Shown: piece by piece, positions 52,401 to 62,775 of the stretch
Layout: each line of letters starts with the position of its first letter
How positions within the stretch are numbered: position 1 is the stretch's first letter
Source of the DNA: Betaproteobacteria bacterium HGW-Betaproteobacteria-16
GTDB lineage: Bacteria > Pseudomonadota > Gammaproteobacteria > Burkholderiales > Burkholderiaceae_C
Direction: 5' to 3'
NCBI GenBank assembly: GCA_002840835.1
Contig: PHCQ01000014.1
Span: forward strand, 1 to 64,000
Length of the DNA: 64,000 nucleotides
Position numbers and translations under genes: made by a program
Notes under the pieces: model-generated
What the model saw: only the letters and a program-made list of their open reading frames with translations
Database searches by the model: none
Told to the model about the DNA's origin: nothing

Positions 52401-53387
52401 ATGCAAGCCTGGCTGTGCGAGAACCCGGTGGGCGTCGACGCCCTGGTCTGGAAAGAAATGCCGACCCCTGTGCCAAAAAAAGGCGAGGTGCTGATCGAGA
52501 TCCAGGCCGCGAGCCTGAATTTCCCTGATCTCCTGATTGTTCAAAACAAGTACCAGATGAAGCCCGCCCTGCCCTTTGTGCCGGGATCGGAGTACGCCGG
52601 GGTGGTCCAGGCCCTGGGCGAGGGCGTCACCCATCTCCAGGTGGGTCAGCCTGTGGCCTGTCTCAGCGGCACAGGCGGCTTCGGTACCCACACCCTGGCG
52701 CCTGCTGCGCTGTGCATGCCGCTGCCTCCCGGCTTTCCTCCGGTGGATGCAGCGGCTTTCATCATGATCTACGCTACCTCGTGGCATGCGCTGATGGACC
52801 GGGCCGCACTCAAGGCCGGCGAGACGGTGCTGATACTCGGTGCCGCCGGAGGCGTGGGAACCGCAGCGATCCAGATTGCCAAAGCAGCAGGCGCCCGGGT
52901 GATTGCCGCTGCATCCAGCGAAGAGAAGTGCGAGCTGTGCAAGCAGCTGGGCGCCGACGCCACCATCAACTACAGCGAGCACACGCCAGCCAAGGGGCTT
53001 CGCGACGCGATCAAGCAGTTGACCGATGGCAAGGGTCCAGACGTGATCTACGACCCCGTGGGCGGCGAATTCGCCGAACCGGCCTTCCGGTCCATTGCCT
53101 GGAGAGGTCGCTACCTCGTGGTGGGCTTTGCCAGTGGCCCGATTCCCTCATTGCCTTTGAACCTGACTTTGCTCAAGGGCGCAAGCATCGTGGGCGTGTT
53201 CTGGGGCGACTTCGCGCGCCGCGAACCCAAGGCCAACGCCGAGATGATGCAGAAGCTGGCCAGCATGTACGCCAAAGGCCAGGTGAAGCCCGTGATCGAC
53301 CAGACCCTGCCCATGAGCGAGTTGCACAAGGCCTACGAAATCATGGGCTCACGATCGGTCAAAGGCAAGCTGGTGCTGGTGAACTGA
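52401..53387 (+). CDS. NADPH:quinone oxidoreductase family (zinc-less MDR) protein
   Basis: LNFPDLLIVQNKYQMKPALPFVPGSEYAGVV; ILGAAGGVGTAAIQIAKAAGARVIAAASS. Confidence 0.92.
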   Translation: MQAWLCENPVGVDALVWKEMPTPVPKKGEVLIEIQAASLNFPDLLIVQNKYQMKPALPFVPGSEYAGVVQALGEGVTHLQVGQPVACLSGTGGFGTHTLAPAALCMPLPPGFPPVDAAAFIMIYATSWHALMDRAALKAGETVLILGAAGGVGTAAIQIAKAAGARVIAAASSEEKCELCKQLGADATINYSEHTPAKGLRDAIKQLTDGKGPDVIYDPVGGEFAEPAFRSIAWRGRYLVVGFASGPIPSLPLNLTLLKGASIVGVFWGDFARREPKANAEMMQKLASMYAKGQVKPVIDQTLPMSELHKAYEIMGSRSVKGKLVLVN

Positions 53388-53494
53388 GCCGGCAGGCTGC
53401 CACTGCCCGGTGGGCCGAATCACCGCAGAAATGCGTTGATGTCTGCCAGCGGTGTGCGCCGGCTCGGTAGAGCATGCGCCCCTATCCCTGCGCT

Positions 53495-53647
53495 CTATCG
53501 CAAGTTGAAACTGCCCCCCAGCAAGCCGACCAGACCGATGATGATCAGGTAGATCGCAACGATGTAGTTCAGCATGCGGGGCATGATCAGGATCAGGATG
53601 CCGGCGATCAGTGCGATCAGTGGGCCAATGCTCAAATTCAGGTTCAT
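53495..53647 (-). CDS. DUF3096-type small membrane protein
   Basis: MNLNLSIGPLIALIAGILILIMPRMLNYIVAIYLIIIGLVGLLGGSFNLR. Confidence 0.75.
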   Translation of the reverse strand: MNLNLSIGPLIALIAGILILIMPRMLNYIVAIYLIIIGLVGLLGGSFNLR

Positions 53648-53887
53648 GGTTTCTCCGTCGGTGGAACTGGGGTGGTGGCGCGGCCTACGCAGAAGCATCA
53701 GGGCAGACGAACCATTTTGTATGGGTTCGGCCAGCCGTCTGTGCGCTATCTAACGCAGACTTTGAACAAGCGAGCCTGGTAGCTGTCACCCGACTAGTTG
53801 ATGCTGGTCTGTCAGGGGTTCCGCCTTCCATAGAACTTGTCATCCGGGAATGCGATCGCAAATCGCTCAAGCGTTCAAACCACAAAC

Positions 53888-53919
53888 AAAAAAGCCCGGT
53901 ATTTGAAACCGGGCTTTTT
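53888..53919 (-). terminator. Terminator after tRNA-His
   Basis: aaaaagcccggt-atttgaa-accgggcttttt. Confidence 0.8.
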
Positions 53920-53927
53920 ACATTCGA

Positions 53928-54003
53928 TGGGGTGGCTGATGGGGCTCGAACCCACGACAACAGGAATCACAATCCTGGACTCTACCAACTGAGCTACAGC
54001 CAC
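53928..54003 (-). tRNA. tRNA-His (GTG)
   Basis: Reverse complement GTGGCTGTAGCTCAGTTGGTAGAGTCCAGGATTGTGATTCCTGTTGTCGTGGGTTCGAGCCCCATCAGCCACCCCA folds as cloverleaf; anticodon GTG; CCA encoded. Confidence 0.95.
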
Positions 54004-54066
54004 CGCAAGCGTCGAATTATAGCTCGAAGTCCCCCGACTTTTCAGCTGGATGCCAGGTGATGTCGA

Positions 54067-55986
54067 TCAACGCGGTGCGACCGTAGCAGCAGTGGGTTCC
54101 GGCACCAGGATGCGGACCTTGAATCGCTCCTTGAGCATGTCGTAGTAGGCCACGCCTTCGGCGGCGGACCACCACTGTGTGTACTGCTGCACCTCTTGCG
54201 CCAGCCGCTGTGCGTCGCCCGGTTCGCGGGGCAGCACCTTGTCTACCCTGACCACCGCGTACCCTTGCCCGCCCAGGTTCACGCCGACCCAGGCCGGCAG
54301 CGCTTTGGGGTCTGCACTGAGCGCTGCTGTGAGCACCTGGGGCAGGACGCCCTGCGGGTTGTCACGGGAAACCGTGACCGCTGCAGCAAGCCCTGCGGCG
54401 TCGCCACCCGCTTTCCATGCGGCCAGCTTTTTCTCTCCCTCTTCACGCGCCAGTTCAGCAGAGCGCTGCGCCACCAGTCTTTGCCGCACGCTCTCGCGGA
54501 CATCGGCCAGTGGCAGGGTGCGCGCTGGCAAGTGCTGGACCACGCGAGCCGAGGTCAATTGACCAGAGCCGGTTTCAACGGCTTCCGTGTTGCGCTTTCG
54601 CTCGATGGATTCGGGCGAGAAGATCGCTTCCAGCAGCGCAGGGTTGGCCAGGACGCCGGCATCTTGCTGAGGCTGGCGGGTCAGGCCTTTCGCCTCCTGT
54701 ATGTCGAGTTTGAAACGCTCTGCTGCAGGCTGAAGGGAATCGGGTTGTTCGTACACCAGGTTGCTGAAGGCTTCGGCGGAGTCCGCAAACAAGCGCTGTG
54801 CCTGCTGTCTCTTCAAATCCTTCTCGATCTCGGCACGCATCTCTTCGAAGCTCTTCAGTGGAGGCGCCTTGATGTCGGTGAGCTGAATGATGTGAAAACC
54901 GAACTCGGTTTCCACCAGATCGGAAATGTCGTTTTTTTGCATCGCGTAGACCGCATCTTCAAAAGGCTTGACCATGGAACCGCGGGCAAAGAAATCGAGA
55001 TCGCCTCCATTGGGTGCCGAGCCGGGATCCTGCGATTGTGATTTCGCCACTTCGGCAAAGGTCTGGGGAGCACCCTTGACTTGTGCAAGCAGCGCAGCAG
55101 CGCGCTCACGAACAGCAGCCTTGTCAGCATCAGAAGCGCCCTGGGGCACGGTCAGCAGGATGTGGCTGGCGCGACGCTCTTCGGAGCCTGACAAGCGGGC
55201 AGCGTTCTGTTCGTAGTAGGCCCGCACATCGGCCTCTGCCAGCACGACCGACTTTTCAAGCGCCGCTGCGTCGAGCACCAGGTACTCGATGTCGGCCTGC
55301 TCGGGGGCTTGGAACAGCGCGGCGTTGCTGTTGTAAAACGCTTCGATCTCGGCCTCGGTCGGCTTCACGCTCGCAGCAAAGTCTGTTGCCAGAAACTGCG
55401 CCACCCGGATTTCGCGCCGTTCAAAAAAGGCGTTCAACGACACATTCGCCAGTGCTTCGGTGGCGAAGCTGGTGCCCTGAATGGCTTGTGCCACTTGCCG
55501 CTGCGAAAGATCGGCCCGCACCCTCGCCTCGTACATCTCGGGCGTCAAACCCTGGCGACCCAGCAACACACGGTACGCGTCCACATCAAGCGTGCCGTCC
55601 GGACGGCGCAATGAGGCGATGGTTTCATTGGCCTGCAGATCCTGCGCAAGCCGGCGATCGCTGGTGTAGAGGTTGAGCTTCTGGGCCGCGGTGGCCAGAA
55701 CCCGTTGGCGCACCAGACGCTCCAGGGTGGCGTAGCGCGCCTCTTCGCTGTCGAGCATGCGCGCGTCCAGAGAAGGCATGGCTTCACGCAGGCGTTGCGA
55801 TTCGGTCTGGTGCGCCTGATCCCATTCCAGCTTGTTGATTTCTTGCCCGTCGACGGTGGCCACTGGTTCGCCGCCTTCGTTGAAGCGGCTGTAACCCTCG
55901 ACGCCGAACAGCACGAACGCAGGAATGATCAGGATCATCAAGAAGCCCATGAGGTACTTCTTGTGATTGCGGATGGAATCGAACAT
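54067..55986 (-). CDS. ppiD: Peptidylprolyl isomerase, PpiD/SurA-N type, membrane-anchored
   Basis: MFDSIRNHKKYLMGFLMILIIPAFVLFGVEGYSRF; rotamase RRASHILLTVPQGA...FAEVAKSQSQDPGSAPNGGDLDFFARGSMVKPFEDAV. Confidence 0.92.
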   Translation of the reverse strand: MFDSIRNHKKYLMGFLMILIIPAFVLFGVEGYSRFNEGGEPVATVDGQEINKLEWDQAHQTESQRLREAMPSLDARMLDSEEARYATLERLVRQRVLATAAQKLNLYTSDRRLAQDLQANETIASLRRPDGTLDVDAYRVLLGRQGLTPEMYEARVRADLSQRQVAQAIQGTSFATEALANVSLNAFFERREIRVAQFLATDFAASVKPTEAEIEAFYNSNAALFQAPEQADIEYLVLDAAALEKSVVLAEADVRAYYEQNAARLSGSEERRASHILLTVPQGASDADKAAVRERAAALLAQVKGAPQTFAEVAKSQSQDPGSAPNGGDLDFFARGSMVKPFEDAVYAMQKNDISDLVETEFGFHIIQLTDIKAPPLKSFEEMRAEIEKDLKRQQAQRLFADSAEAFSNLVYEQPDSLQPAAERFKLDIQEAKGLTRQPQQDAGVLANPALLEAIFSPESIERKRNTEAVETGSGQLTSARVVQHLPARTLPLADVRESVRQRLVAQRSAELAREEGEKKLAAWKAGGDAAGLAAAVTVSRDNPQGVLPQVLTAALSADPKALPAWVGVNLGGQGYAVVRVDKVLPREPGDAQRLAQEVQQYTQWWSAAEGVAYYDMLKERFKVRILVPEPTAATVAPR

Positions 55987-56043
55987 GCCTTGATACCCTG
56001 AAACAAAATACCGGAGCCACCCACTTGGGGCTGCGGCAACATA

Positions 56044-56071
56044 AAAAAAGGCGAACCCGGGTTCGCCTTTT
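56044..56071 (-). terminator. Terminator after tRNA-Val
   Basis: aaaaaggcgaaccc-gggttcgcctttt. Confidence 0.75.
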
Positions 56072-56077
56072 CAGTGG

Positions 56078-56153
56078 TGGTGGGTGCTGACGGGGTCGAA
56101 CCGCCGACCTACGCCTTGTAAGGGCGCCGCTCTACCAACTGAGCTAAGCACCC
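56078..56153 (-). tRNA. tRNA-Val (TAC)
   Basis: Reverse complement GGGTGCTTAGCTCAGTTGGTAGAGCGGCGCCCTTACAAGGCGTAGGTCGGCGGTTCGACCCCGTCAGCACCCACCA; anticodon TAC; CCA encoded. Confidence 0.95.
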
Positions 56154-56175
56154 CACCGGAAACCTGCAGATCGCA

Positions 56176-56448
56176 TCAGTTCAGCGCGTCCTTGAGGGCC
56201 TTGCCCGGGCGGAACTTCGGGACCTTGGCGGCCTTGATTTTAATCTCAGCACCCGTGCGTGGGTTGCGCCCTTTGCGGGCTGGGCGTTTCGTCACGGCAA
56301 ACGAACCAAAACCCACCAGCGAAACGGTACCGCCCTTTTTGAGCGTGGTACGAATGGCGGTGATGGTTGAGTCCAGCGCTCGCGCAGCTGCCGCCTTGGA
56401 GATGTCGGCGTGCTTGGCGATGTGTTCGACGAGTTCGGTTTTATTCAC
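56176..56448 (-). CDS. hupB: DNA-binding protein HU (GTG start)
   Basis: (V)[89 protein letters not shown]. Confidence 0.95.
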   Translation of the reverse strand: MNKTELVEHIAKHADISKAAAARALDSTITAIRTTLKKGGTVSLVGFGSFAVTKRPARKGRNPRTGAEIKIKAAKVPKFRPGKALKDALN

Positions 56449-56742
56449 AAATAGCCCCTCTTGAATTGATTGAAAGAATCCGTGTGGAAAGGTGCGGGCC
56501 GACGGCACTGTTCGTACCGCGGGCAAACCCTGTGAGCTCCGATGGGCACCTGCGCAACCCTTCGGGCCACGCCAGAGCGCCGGGTGATTAGACCCACGGG
56601 CCGCCACCGCTGTCAATACGCGTGCGGCATTGGAGCCCGCCAGACATCACGAAACGCGAGATTCTAGTCGCTTTCGCAACGGGTCCTGGCGGGCCAGGCC
56701 CGTCACAAGGCGCCAGCGGCGCAAGGTGGGCACTTTCTGCGA

Positions 56743-57837
56743 TCAGGCACCCAACAGCGCCTGCTCGATGGCCGTGCCAACGTCACTGGTCTGGGCAGAG
56801 CCCCCGAGGTCGGGTGTGCGGGGTGCCCCGCTGCCCGGCGCCAGGACCGTCTCGATGGCCTGCATCACGGCGTCATGTGCTGCTCGATGCCCCAGAAAAT
56901 CGAGCATCATGGCGCCGCACCAGATCTGCCCGATCGGGTTGGCGATCTGCCGCCCGGCGATGTCGGGTGCCGAACCATGCACCGGTTCGAACAGCGACGG
57001 GTGCGTGCGGTCCGGGTTGAGGTTGGCACTGGGCGCGATGCCAATGGTGCCGGTGCATGCCGGGCCCAAGTCGGAGAGGATGTCGCCAAACAGGTTGCTG
57101 CCCACCACCACGTCAAAAAAATCGGGGCGCTGGACGAAGTGGGCGGTGAGGATGTCGATGTGAAATTTGTCGACCCTGACATCCGGATATTGTTTGGCCA
57201 TCTCCGCCACGCGTTCGTCCCAGTAAGGCATGGTGATCGCAATGCCGTTGGACTTGGTGGCGCTGGTCAGGTGCTTCTTCGGGCGCGAGCGCGCCACCTC
57301 GAAAGCGTAGCGCAACACCCGGTCCACGCCGATGCGTGACATCACTGTCTCCTGCACCACGATCTCCCGCTCGGTACCGGGGTACATGCGCCCGCCAATG
57401 CTGGAGTATTCACCTTCGGTGTTTTCGCGCACGATCACCATGTCAATCTCGCCGGCCACGCGTGGACTGCCGTCGCGACGCACCACCGGCGCCGTCACAC
57501 CCGGCATGAGCTTGGCGGGCCGGATGTTCACGTACTGATCGAACTCGCGTCGGAACAGCAGCAACGAGCCCCACAGCGAAATGTGATCAGGCACTTTGTC
57601 CGGCCAGCCCACCGCGCCGAAATAGATGGCCTCGTGGCCACCGATCTGGTCCTTCCAGTCGTCGGGCAGCATCTTGCCGTGCCGCTCGAAATAGTCGCAG
57701 CTCGAGAAATCAAAGTGGTCGAAATGCAGATCAATGTTGAAACGGGAAGCCGCCGCCTCCAGCACACGAAGCCCTTCGGGCATGACTTCCTGACCGATAC
57801 CGTCCCCGGCAATGACAGCGACACGGTGTTTGCTCAT
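56743..57837 (-). CDS. Tartrate/D-malate dehydrogenase-type isopropylmalate-dehydrogenase-family enzyme
   Basis: VAVIAGDGIGQEVMPEGLRVLEAAASRF; NLFGDILSDLGPACTGTIGIAPSANLNP; HGSAPDIAGRQIANPIG. Confidence 0.92.
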   Translation of the reverse strand: MSKHRVAVIAGDGIGQEVMPEGLRVLEAAASRFNIDLHFDHFDFSSCDYFERHGKMLPDDWKDQIGGHEAIYFGAVGWPDKVPDHISLWGSLLLFRREFDQYVNIRPAKLMPGVTAPVVRRDGSPRVAGEIDMVIVRENTEGEYSSIGGRMYPGTEREIVVQETVMSRIGVDRVLRYAFEVARSRPKKHLTSATKSNGIAITMPYWDERVAEMAKQYPDVRVDKFHIDILTAHFVQRPDFFDVVVGSNLFGDILSDLGPACTGTIGIAPSANLNPDRTHPSLFEPVHGSAPDIAGRQIANPIGQIWCGAMMLDFLGHRAAHDAVMQAIETVLAPGSGAPRTPDLGGSAQTSDVGTAIEQALLGA

Positions 57838-58052
57838 GGTGTTCTCCTAAGGTTGAAATCACTCGAAAAAATCTGAAGACCTGGCCAACAAAGGCATGGT
57901 GCAGCTCGACAGCAATGTGGAGGCGGCAGACGCACAGCCCGTGCATCGCGCAGGCACATGCTTGCCACGACGCGCCAAGGCGATGGGTTCGACGAACTGA
58001 CCACGACCGCGTTGAAGCATGGGCTTCAGCATAGTCGCCACATGGGCAACAA

Positions 58053-59057
58053 TTGGCGAATCAATCATTTCCTCAAGAGAAACAATTGGAACGATCCGAT
58101 CTGGAACTGGTCACTGCTGTGCGCCAGCATGGAAGCCTCGTCATGGTGGCCAAGGCGCTGCACGTCGCACCGTCTGCCATCACGAAGCGACTGGCCGCGC
58201 TGGAAGCAGAACTTGGCTTGCGCCTGTTTCAGCGCACGACGCGGCGCGTGAGTCCGACCGCCGAAGGCGACGTGTTGTGTGAGCGCGCGAGCCGGATACT
58301 GAGCGCCTTTGACGAACTGGAATCCGAGCTGAGGGAACGCCAGGCCGAGCCCGCCGGTCCGATCCGCCTGGCAGCGACCTTCGGTTTCGGCCGGCTCTGG
58401 GTGGGACCTGCCCTGGCCGACTTTCGGCACCGGTACCCCAGGGTCGAGATCGACCTGCAGCTCACCGAGCGCCTGCCTGATCTGGCGGTGGAGGGCTTTG
58501 ACGGTGCGATCTGGCTGTGGAACGCACCTGGCGAACGCGCGGCCGAGTGGGTGTCCAGACGGCTGGCACCCAATCAGCGCGTGCTGGTGGCCGCGCCCGC
58601 CTACCTCCATGCGCATGGCACACCTCGAACGCCGCAAGACCTCGCCACCCACAACTGCCTTTTCGTGCGCGAGAACAGCAGTGCCGCCGATCGACTCTTT
58701 GACCATTGGCGACTTCAGCGTGGCGACGAGCCGCAGGTGCTGCATATACCGGCGCGCGGCAGCATGTCCTGCAACTCGGGCGAGATGGTGCGCGACTGGT
58801 GTCTGGCTGGACAGGGGATCATGCTGCGCAGCCTGTGGGACATCGGACCACAGCTGGCGAGCGGGCAGTTGGTGCGCGTTCTGCCTGAATACTCAATGAC
58901 AGATGCAGATATTCACTGGTTGGCACCCTACCGACCGCAAAGCCCCAAACGCATTCGCCTGCTGGTGGATTTTCTGGCCGAACGCTTCCGCGAGGAACCC
59001 TGGAAAGTCAGGCCGCCTTTGCCGGTCTCACGACCAGGCTCACGCCGAAAGCGGTGA
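58053..59057 (+). CDS. LysR-family transcriptional regulator
   Basis: HTH region LELVTAVRQHGSLVMVAKALHVAPSAITKRLAALEAELGLRLFQRTTRRVSPTAEG; divergent from the dehydrogenase. Confidence 0.92.
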   Translation: MANQSFPQEKQLERSDLELVTAVRQHGSLVMVAKALHVAPSAITKRLAALEAELGLRLFQRTTRRVSPTAEGDVLCERASRILSAFDELESELRERQAEPAGPIRLAATFGFGRLWVGPALADFRHRYPRVEIDLQLTERLPDLAVEGFDGAIWLWNAPGERAAEWVSRRLAPNQRVLVAAPAYLHAHGTPRTPQDLATHNCLFVRENSSAADRLFDHWRLQRGDEPQVLHIPARGSMSCNSGEMVRDWCLAGQGIMLRSLWDIGPQLASGQLVRVLPEYSMTDADIHWLAPYRPQSPKRIRLLVDFLAERFREEPWKVRPPLPVSRPGSRRKR

Positions 59058-59925
59058 GCGCAATGCCAGCCACCGTCACCAGCGTGATGGGTTCGTCGAA
59101 CAGCGTCCATGCAATCAACGCGGTACACGGTGGAACCAGGTACATCAGGCTGGTGACCGAGGCCGCTGCCCCCCGCTGAATGAGCATGTAGAGCAGCGAG
59201 CTGCCACCCAGGGTAAGGCCCAGCACCGACCAGGCCATGGCTCCGGTCAGCTCCCAGTTCACGCCGCCGTCGCCGTGCGTCCAGCGCATGGCCTCAAACT
59301 CCAGCAGCGCCAGCGGCAGCGTGACCAGAAGCGCCGCAAGCAACTGCACGGCATTGGCGGAGCGCACATCGCAAGCCGCCACATAGCGCTTCTGGTACAG
59401 CGTGCCCACAGTGATGGCAAAAAGCGCCATCACGGCAAACGACAGATTGAGCCAGTTCGCCTGATCGCCCGGCCCGCCTGCGCCGAACTTGCGCGAGACC
59501 ACCAGCACCAGGCCAGCAAAGCCCAGCAGCAGACCCGCCCACTGGCGCCTGGAGACCTTGGCACCTGTGCCCGAGAGCCAGATGGCCGTGAGCACCGGCT
59601 GAATGCCCACGATCAGCGCAGACAGGCCTGAGCCCATACCAGCCTTGATGGCGGCCCAGACACCGCCCAGGTAGCCTGCGTGCATGAGAACCCCGGTTAC
59701 CGACAGGTGCAGCCACTGCTTGCGACTGGACGGCCACTTGACACCCGAGAACCAGATCCACGGCAGAAAGCACAGAATGGACAGGGCGTACCGCACGGCC
59801 AGGAACTTCATGGGCGGTGCGTGCGGCATGCCGTAACGCGCCACGATGAAGCCCGTGCTCCAGATCAGCACGAACACCCAGGGCATGGCACGCAGCCACG
59901 CGTTGTCCTTGGTTGTGCTCACCAT
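59008..59925 (-). CDS. DMT-family (EamA) transporter
   Basis: About ten TM segments, WSTGFIVARYGMPHAPPMKFLAVRYALSILCFLPW; 3' end overlaps the LysR gene 3' end convergently. Confidence 0.9.
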   Translation of the reverse strand: MVSTTKDNAWLRAMPWVFVLIWSTGFIVARYGMPHAPPMKFLAVRYALSILCFLPWIWFSGVKWPSSRKQWLHLSVTGVLMHAGYLGGVWAAIKAGMGSGLSALIVGIQPVLTAIWLSGTGAKVSRRQWAGLLLGFAGLVLVVSRKFGAGGPGDQANWLNLSFAVMALFAITVGTLYQKRYVAACDVRSANAVQLLAALLVTLPLALLEFEAMRWTHGDGGVNWELTGAMAWSVLGLTLGGSSLLYMLIQRGAAASVTSLMYLVPPCTALIAWTLFDEPITLVTVAGIALTAFGVSLVVRPAKAA

Positions 59926-59944
59926 GTTCGCATCGGGCAGCGGA

Positions 59945-60514
59945 TCAGCGCGCGCGGGCGCGAATTTCCGGCAAGGCTTTTTGCAGGTAATACACCATGG
60001 ACCAGACAGTGAGCACCGCAGAGGCCCAGATCAGCCAGGTGCCCCAGAGGTGGGTATCGATCACCCCGAACACACTGCCATTGAACAGCAGGAAAGGAAT
60101 GGCCACCATCTGCACCGTGGTCTTGACCTTGCCCAGCATGTGCACGGCCACGCTCTTGGTGGCGCCAATGATCGCCATCCACTCCCGGAGCGACGAGATG
60201 GCGATTTCCCGGCCGATGATGATGAGGGCAACGAACACATCGGCCCGATCCAGGTGCACCAGCACAAGCAGACTGGCGCAAACAAGGAACTTGTCGGCCA
60301 CCGGGTCCAGGAAGGCGCCGAAGGCTGAGGTCTGGTTGAGCTTGCGGGCCAGGTAGCCGTCGGCCCAGTCGGTGGCCGCGAACACCACGAACATGACCGT
60401 GGCGATCAGGTTCTTCTGCGCCATGCTCATGCCTTCCAGATAGAACACCCCGATGATCAGGGGAATCGCGACAATGCGGGCCCAGGTCAGCAGGGTAGGA
60501 AGGTTGAAGAACAT
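59945..60514 (-). CDS. pgsA: CDP-diacylglycerol--glycerol-3-phosphate 3-phosphatidyltransferase
   Basis: CDP-alcohol motif ATDWADGYLARKLNQTSAFGAFLDPVADKFLV. Confidence 0.95.
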   Translation of the reverse strand: MFFNLPTLLTWARIVAIPLIIGVFYLEGMSMAQKNLIATVMFVVFAATDWADGYLARKLNQTSAFGAFLDPVADKFLVCASLLVLVHLDRADVFVALIIIGREIAISSLREWMAIIGATKSVAVHMLGKVKTTVQMVAIPFLLFNGSVFGVIDTHLWGTWLIWASAVLTVWSMVYYLQKALPEIRARAR

Positions 60515-60633
60515 GACGCGATTATGCGTTGGCGCCGTCCGGGCGTTTCAACCATGTGGTTTTGCGGAAAAACAGCAGGAGGCGGCAGCGGCGAAACGCC
60601 CTCTCGCAGGTCACGGCCCTCGCATCGCCGCTT

Positions 60634-62709
60634 TCAGTGAAGCGCGCGGTAGATAGCATCGGCCAGTTCGGCCGAAATGCCGTCCACGGTGCAAAGATCT
60701 TCCACGCTGGCCGATGCCACACCACGCACGCCGCCAAAGCGCTGCAACAGCCGTGCACGCTTTTTGGGGCCAACGCCGGGAATGTCCTCGAGCCGACTGC
60801 CCCCGGTTCGCACCTTCGCCCGCTGGGCGCGCATGCCGGTAATGGCAAAGCGATGAGCCTCGTCGCGGATCTGCGCCACCAGCATCAGCGCGGCGGAATC
60901 GTGCCCCAGGTAGACCTTGTCGCGCCTGTCGGCAAACACCAGCTCCTCCAGACCGACCTTGCGGCCCTCCCCCTTCTCTACCCCCACGATAAGCGAAAGA
61001 TCCAGCCCCAGTTGCTCAAAAACCTCGCGCGCCATGCTCACCTGACCCTTGCCGCCATCAATGAGCACGAGGTCAGGCATGCGAGGACCGGCGATGGCTT
61101 CCACGGTCGGCTCGGGCAGGGCGGCGTCGGCCGAATCTGCTTCGGCGAGTGACTCGGCAGGCGCGGGCTGCGGCACAGCTTCTGCATCGGGTACCTCCAG
61201 CGCCTCGCCAATGTCTTCCTTCATCGCCTCGGCAATCTTGCCGTAACGGCGCAGCAGCACCTGGCGCATGGCGGCGTAGTCATCGCCCGGTGTGATGCCT
61301 TCGATCTTGTAGCGCCGGTACTGGCTGTTCTGCATCTTGTGACCTTCAAACACCACACAAGACGCCTGTGTCGACTCCCCCGCCGTGTGCGAGATGTCGA
61401 AGCACTCGATCCTCAGCGCGTCCAGCTGGTCGTCGGGCAGATTGAGCGCATCGGCCAATGCGCGGGTGCGGGCCTGCTGGGACCCCTCTTCGGCGAGCAG
61501 CCGCGCCAGTGCGATCTCGGCGTTTTTCTGGGCCATTTCCAGCCAGATGCGACGGTGCTCTCGCGGCTGGTGCACGGCGTTGACTTTGGCACCTGTCTGC
61601 TCGGAGAGCGCGTCGAGCAGCGGCTTGCCCACGGGGTGGCTGGTCACCAGCGTGTGCGGCATGGCAACGCCCAGGTAGTGCTGGGCGATGAAAGCTTCCA
61701 GGACCTGCCTGGCCACGCGCTCACCGGGTTCTCCTGCCTGGGGAGCCTCATCGTCGGGCAGCGCGCCTTCGATGGCCGACGCGTCTTCCACATGGGCAGG
61801 GAAATATGGCCGGTCCCCCAGGTGGCGACCGCCCCTGATCATGGCCAGGTTCACACAGGCGCGACCGCCCTGCACCTTCACAGCCAGCACATCCACGTCC
61901 TTGTCTGACACGGTGTCCATGGCCTGCTGGTGCAACACCCGGGACAGCGCCGACATCTGGTTGCGGATCTCTGCCGCCTGTTCGAATTCCAGCCTTTCTG
62001 CGTGGCCCATCATGCGTTGCTCCAAAGCGTCGAGCACGGCCTGGGTCTCGCCGCGCAGAAAACGCTCGGCATCAGCCACATCGCGCGCATAGGCTTCGCT
62101 GTCCACCAGGTCCACGCAGGGGCCACTGCATCGCTTGATCTGGTACAGCAGGCATGGGCGCGTGCGGTTGGCGAACACCGTGTCTTCGCAGGTGCGCAGG
62201 CGAAACACCTTCTGCAGCAAGGTGATCGACTCCTTCACCGCCCAGGCGCTGGGGTAAGGGCCGTAATAACTGTGGCGCCGGTCCACCGCGCCACGGTAGT
62301 AAGCCATGCGCGGGAATGCAATGGAGGGTGACGGCAGGCGCGGCGCCGTGCGAAAGGTTTCGCGGGTGCCGGTGATCTTCAGGTAGGGGTAGCTCTTGTC
62401 GTCCCTGAACAGGATGTTGAAGCGTGGATTCAACGTCTTGATCAGGTTGTTTTCCAGCAGCAGCGCTTCGGCCTCGGAGCGCACGACCGTGGTCTCCATC
62501 CGCGCGATCTTGCTTACCATGTGCCCGATGCGGGTGCCATCGTGGTTCTTCTGGAAATAGCTGGCCACCCGCTTTTTCAGGTTGCGCGCCTTGCCCACGT
62601 AGAGCAGCTGTCCCTGGACATCGAAATAACGGTACACGCCTGGCAGTCCCGGCAAGGCGGCGACTTCACTCAGCAGTTGTTCGGAATGGGTCTCTGACAT
62701 GGGCGACAT
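60634..62709 (-). CDS. uvrC: Excinuclease ABC subunit C
   Basis: GIY-YIG region [50 protein letters not shown]; Hh[29 protein letters not shown]. Track ORF to 63195 over-extends. Confidence 0.95.
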   Translation of the reverse strand: MSPMSETHSEQLLSEVAALPGLPGVYRYFDVQGQLLYVGKARNLKKRVASYFQKNHDGTRIGHMVSKIARMETTVVRSEAEALLLENNLIKTLNPRFNILFRDDKSYPYLKITGTRETFRTAPRLPSPSIAFPRMAYYRGAVDRRHSYYGPYPSAWAVKESITLLQKVFRLRTCEDTVFANRTRPCLLYQIKRCSGPCVDLVDSEAYARDVADAERFLRGETQAVLDALEQRMMGHAERLEFEQAAEIRNQMSALSRVLHQQAMDTVSDKDVDVLAVKVQGGRACVNLAMIRGGRHLGDRPYFPAHVEDASAIEGALPDDEAPQAGEPGERVARQVLEAFIAQHYLGVAMPHTLVTSHPVGKPLLDALSEQTGAKVNAVHQPREHRRIWLEMAQKNAEIALARLLAEEGSQQARTRALADALNLPDDQLDALRIECFDISHTAGESTQASCVVFEGHKMQNSQYRRYKIEGITPGDDYAAMRQVLLRRYGKIAEAMKEDIGEALEVPDAEAVPQPAPAESLAEADSADAALPEPTVEAIAGPRMPDLVLIDGGKGQVSMAREVFEQLGLDLSLIVGVEKGEGRKVGLEELVFADRRDKVYLGHDSAALMLVAQIRDEAHRFAITGMRAQRAKVRTGGSRLEDIPGVGPKKRARLLQRFGGVRGVASASVEDLCTVDGISAELADAIYRALH

Positions 62710-62775
62710 TGTGAACTGACCAGCAACGGCCGCCATGGCGGGCAAGCCCGTTCGAAATGCGGCAAGATCGCGGCC

